Source of the DNA: Macrosoma leucophasiata
Taxonomy: Eukaryota; Arthropoda; Insecta; Lepidoptera; Hedylidae
Assembly: GCA_036365455.1 (NCBI GenBank)
Contig: JAWQUS010000025.1
Coordinates: 25,518,001-25,582,000 of the forward strand
Direction: 5' to 3'
Length of the DNA: 64,000 nt
Shown here piece after piece: positions 61,465 through 64,000 of the stretch. Both the position numbers and the translations under genes were made by a program. Numbering within the stretch: position 1 is the stretch's first letter; the number at the start of each line of letters is the position of its first letter. Below the pieces are notes generated by a model. The model had not been told where the DNA came from and made no database searches. It saw only the letters and a program-made list of their open reading frames with translations.

Positions 61465-61481
61465 TGAATTTATGATTATTT

Positions 61482-61780
61482 AATTCTTATTCATTCATAG
61501 GACGTTGCAACGTCGTTGGGGCAAATAAAACTTTTACAATAAAAGCAATATTCCTTTAACTGATAACTGTAAGACTTCATATTTATTAATTAAAATAACT
61601 AAATGGCTCCCAAAGCCAATTCAATTTGTCCAAATTATAATATTTCCTATTGTATAACTTTCTATAATATTGCTAACAAAGCATATTATTGTTTCGCTTT
61701 GTACACTTTAAGCCGTTGATTGTTGTAATAATATACAATTTAATTAAAACAAGATCTAATACTGTAATTGTAATTGTAAA
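61482..61780. other. Unassigned AT-rich stretch
   Basis: Nothing recognised. Confidence 0.35.
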
Positions 61781-61783
61781 TAC

Positions 61784-62017
61784 CTAATATACCTACTTGC
61801 CGCTAAATGGTAGTGTTCAGCACTATCGTGTTCCGGTGAGGTGGTAATGTACGGCCCCGTAATTTCCGGCACAGAGGCATAACACCTTAGGCCTCAGGAG
61901 TGGTAACGCGTCTGCATTTTGACCTTGGTCTTTTTGTAGATGTCTATAGGCTGCAGTTGTCACTTAACATTAATGTGAACTGCATGCTTGTTTGCCACTT
62001 ACATAACATTAAAAAAA
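61784..62017 (+). mobile_element. SINE-A, 5' truncated
   Basis: CTAATATACCTACTTGCCGCTAAATGG to TACATAACATTAAAAAAA. Confidence 0.83.
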
Positions 62018-62160
62018 GACATTGAATAAATGAGCGTCGTACAATTTTCATTTCATGACTTAATTTTTGTTTTCTGAGTTTTATGTATTTGGGGAAAAAG
62101 TTTCTTCGCATTTTTTAAGATAATTCAAAACATTTTTTAATATAGTTTATTTAAATTTAA

Positions 62161-63134
62161 CTAAAGTATGTATGTACCATTTTGTTCGATAACCTTTTGC
62201 CATCTTGTAGATAGGGACATCATCCCATTGTTATGAAAATTGTGGGACTTCTCATCAAAATACCGCGACAAGTGGATTTGGCAGTCCTCTCGTGATGTTA
62301 ACCTAACATTGCATAAAGAATTCTGAAGAGACCGAAGCAGGTGGAAATCTGAAGGTGCAAGGTCAGGACTATACGGCGGATGCATTAACACCTCCCAGCC
62401 AAACTCTCTTAATTTTTGCTGAGTGGCTATAGATGTGTGAGGTCTAGCGTTATCATGTAGAAACACCGCACCCCTTCTGTTGATCAATTCCGGCCGCTTT
62501 CTCTCAACTTCTTGCTTTAATCTCATCAGTTGTTCGCAGTAGAGTTCAGAATCGATAGTCCTGCCTGGTGGTAATAGCTCATAATTAATAATGCCTTTCC
62601 AATCCCACCACACACACAACATCACCTTATTGCGAGTTAACCCGGGTTTCGCCACAGTCTGTGAAGCCTGACCGGCCTTTGACCACGACCTTTTTCGCAC
62701 GTTCTTGTCGTACGTGATCCACTTTTCATCACCAGTTATCAGCTTCTTCAAAAATGATTCGGTTTCATTACGTCGTAATAAAGAATCACAAATGAGTACA
62801 CGGTTCATTAGGTTTCTTCCAGTGAGCTCGTGAGGTACCCAAATATCGAGCTTTTTTTTATACCCAGCTTTTTTCAAATGCGCCAAAACTGTTTTGTGAT
62901 CAATTGTCAGTTCTTCAGCTCCGTTTTATCCGTAATAGGGCGACCGGAGCGAGGTGCATCTTTGACATTAAAATTTCCGGATTGAAAACGTTTATACCAA
63001 ATTTGTGCTACTCTCACAGACACTGCACTAGGTCCATAAACATTGCAAATTTTTTTTGCGGCTTGCGTTGTATTTTTACCTTTTTTGTAGTAAAATTTTA
63101 AAATGTATCGAATTTCTTCATTAGATTCACTCAT
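62161..63134 (-). pseudogene. mariner transposase, one large deletion
   Basis: DD34D mariner transposase. The N-terminal frame starts at 63134 (MSESNEEIRYILKF, QIWYKRFQSGNFNV) and runs into TDKTELKN and a stop because about 52 bp are missing relative to copy 1 near 62925. The C-terminal frame (62886-62161, 241 codons) is uninterrupted: HLKKAGYKKKLDIWVPHELT, ITGDEKWITYD, HDNARPHTS and YSPDLAPSD, then IEQNGTYIL to the normal end. All three catalytic Asp are present (TGDEK, HDN, APSD; 34 residues between the last two). Apart from the frame-shifting deletion this copy is better preserved than the 4.3-kb copy. Not functional as it stands. Confidence 0.92.
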
Positions 63135-63191
63135 CTTGACAGTACGAAAAACAAATGAAAATCACACATTTGCCTAATTTGAATTTGGAAT

Positions 63192-63421
63192 TATATTTTA
63201 TTTTTAAAGAAAAATGGAAAGAAAAATTTGACTTCAGGCGAAGCTCGAACTCGCGACCTACTGGGAATCTAGTCCAGCCGCTCTTCCAATTGAGCTACTG
63301 AAGCCAGGGCTTCAGTAGCTCAATTGGAAGAGCGGCTGGACTAGATTCCCAGTAGGTCGCGAGTTCGAGCTTCGCCTGAAGTCAAATTTTTCTTTCCATT
63401 TTTCTTTAAAAATAAAATATA
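63192..63421. repeat. 230-bp perfect palindrome of a tRNA-like unit
   Basis: Arms 63192-63305 and 63308-63421 (114 bp each) are exact complements around AG. Each arm has a whole tRNA-like unit (GGCTTCAGTAGCTC, GAAGAGCGGCTGG, TAGGTCGCGAGTTCGAG) plus the tail AAATTTTTCTTTCC. Both arms share GAGCTTCGCC where other E elements have GAGTCTCGCC, so the arms were copied from one another. Confidence 0.95.
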
Positions 63422-63458
63422 TTTCACAAGCATGTGTTAATGCAAACTAATATCAATC
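63195..63458 (+). mobile_element. E element inserted in mariner
   Basis: 264 bp with AATTTGGAATTAT on both sides (63182-63194, 63459-63471), a 13-nt target duplication. Copy 1 of mariner shows the single unoccupied site (AATTAGGAATTAT, around 5377-5389). It consists of the palindrome plus TTTCACAAGCATGTGTTAATGC and an AT-rich end. Confidence 0.9.
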
Positions 63459-63610
63459 AATTTGGAATTATGTTCTTTGAAATTTTAACTTTCAAAGATA
63501 TCAATAAAGATATCAGCCAGATACAAATAGTACACAGCCAAAGAGATTTTATTACAAGTTCATACATACTATAATGCGAAAAGACTTTTTCCCCAACATT
63601 ATGTATACTG

Positions 63611-63898
63611 TAACTGCCTCGGTAGCCTAGTGTAATAGCAGGCCACTACTAACTACGCTGAAGTCCTGGGTTCGATTCCCGGGTAGGGGGTTATCAGAGA
63701 TAAAGGTGTAAATTCCTTTATCTCTGGTTATATATTATATATGGTATTGGGATTTTTCCATTTTCTGGCAATTTCCCAGTACCTCGAAATTTGGTAATGT
63801 GCCCGGATATGTCAACAGGCTCGCCACCTGTCACATGGGCCAAAAACGTAACCGGCGAATGGTGGATTTGTATGTAAGCTTAAGTGCATACATTTACC
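63611..63898 (+). mobile_element. SINE-B, near full length
   Basis: Head ACTGCCTCGGTAGCCTAGTG and GGGTTCGATTCCCGGGTAGGGG; body with TATATTATATATGG insert; ends GCATACATTTACC where SINE-A begins. Confidence 0.85.
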
Positions 63899-64000
63899 TG
63901 ATGGTAAAGCTCCAGTGATGGAGCTCGCGGATGTAGGCACCACCGCATTACCTAATATACTTGCCGCTAAATGGTAGTGTTCAGCACTATCGTGTTCCGG
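63899..64000 (+). mobile_element. SINE-A, cut by the window edge
   Basis: TGATGGTAAAGCTCCAGTGATGGAG...GTGTTCAGCACTATCGTGTTCCGG. It starts exactly at the truncated end of the SINE-B. Confidence 0.85.

Larger units (their letters stand above)
62088..63597 (-). mobile_element. mariner transposon, copy 2, carrying an E insertion
   Basis: Both inverted ends are present: TTTGGGGAAAAAGTTTCTTCGCATT (from 62088) and AATGCGAAAAGACTTTTTCCCCAA (to 63596). The exact TA duplication cannot be fixed. Without the 264-bp E element and its 13-nt duplicate the length is about 1.23 kb. Confidence 0.9.

Overview
The window reads as non-coding, transposon-dense chromosomal DNA of an arthropod, most likely a lepidopteran (moth or butterfly). 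This rests on the repeat types: Helitrons that start TCCCTACTAATATT and end in CTAG, RTE-clade LINE 3' ends, a DD34D mariner, several tRNA-headed SINEs, and the GGGTTCCG...ACGGAACCC repeat. I see no intact host protein gene. The one likely host-gene trace is a decayed two-exon THAP zinc-finger relic at 25.5-26.6 kb, whose intron carries two SINEs.

Family names used here are my own. SINE-A: about 290 bp, poly(A)-tailed, more than 30 copies or fragments. SINE-B and SINE-C: tRNA-headed (A box and B box visible). SINE-D: about 350 bp with a head that matches the internal promoter part of 5S rRNA; eight copies. E elements: tRNA-like sequence flanked by AT-rich arms, often palindromic, with 12-13 nt target-site duplications.

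Layout: 0-5.5 kb holds a Helitron end, two copies of a hAT-like MITE with 8-bp duplications, a TTAA-flanked MITE, a SINE-B and a dead mariner. 5.6-13 kb is SINE-A, MITEs and short dispersed repeats. 12.9-18.6 kb is rich in broken LINE fragments (RTE 3' ends, a YADD-containing LINE with an ATAC-type tail, and a Jockey-like LINE). 19-32 kb has nested SINE-A copies, an intact short Helitron, SINE-C, SINE-D, the THAP relic, a LINE 3' end and a MITE. 32-46 kb has pyrimidine tracts, GC-rich repeat blocks, more SINEs and a GC-rich TIR element. 46-56 kb has a foldback element, a complete 173-bp Helitron, a LINE fragment inside a TIR element and two SINE-D copies. 56-64 kb has the third hAT-like MITE, the E-element cluster and a second mariner into which a palindromic E element has inserted.

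The parts do not work together as a pathway. They record serial insertion: SINE into SINE, Helitron into Helitron, LINE within a TIR element, tRNA palindrome into mariner. The most unusual items are the 230-bp near-perfect tRNA palindrome at 63.2-63.4 kb with a 13-nt duplication, the 5S-derived SINE family, and the recurring inverted duplications with 2-5 nt loops. All calls are by eye; no database search or alignment program was used.
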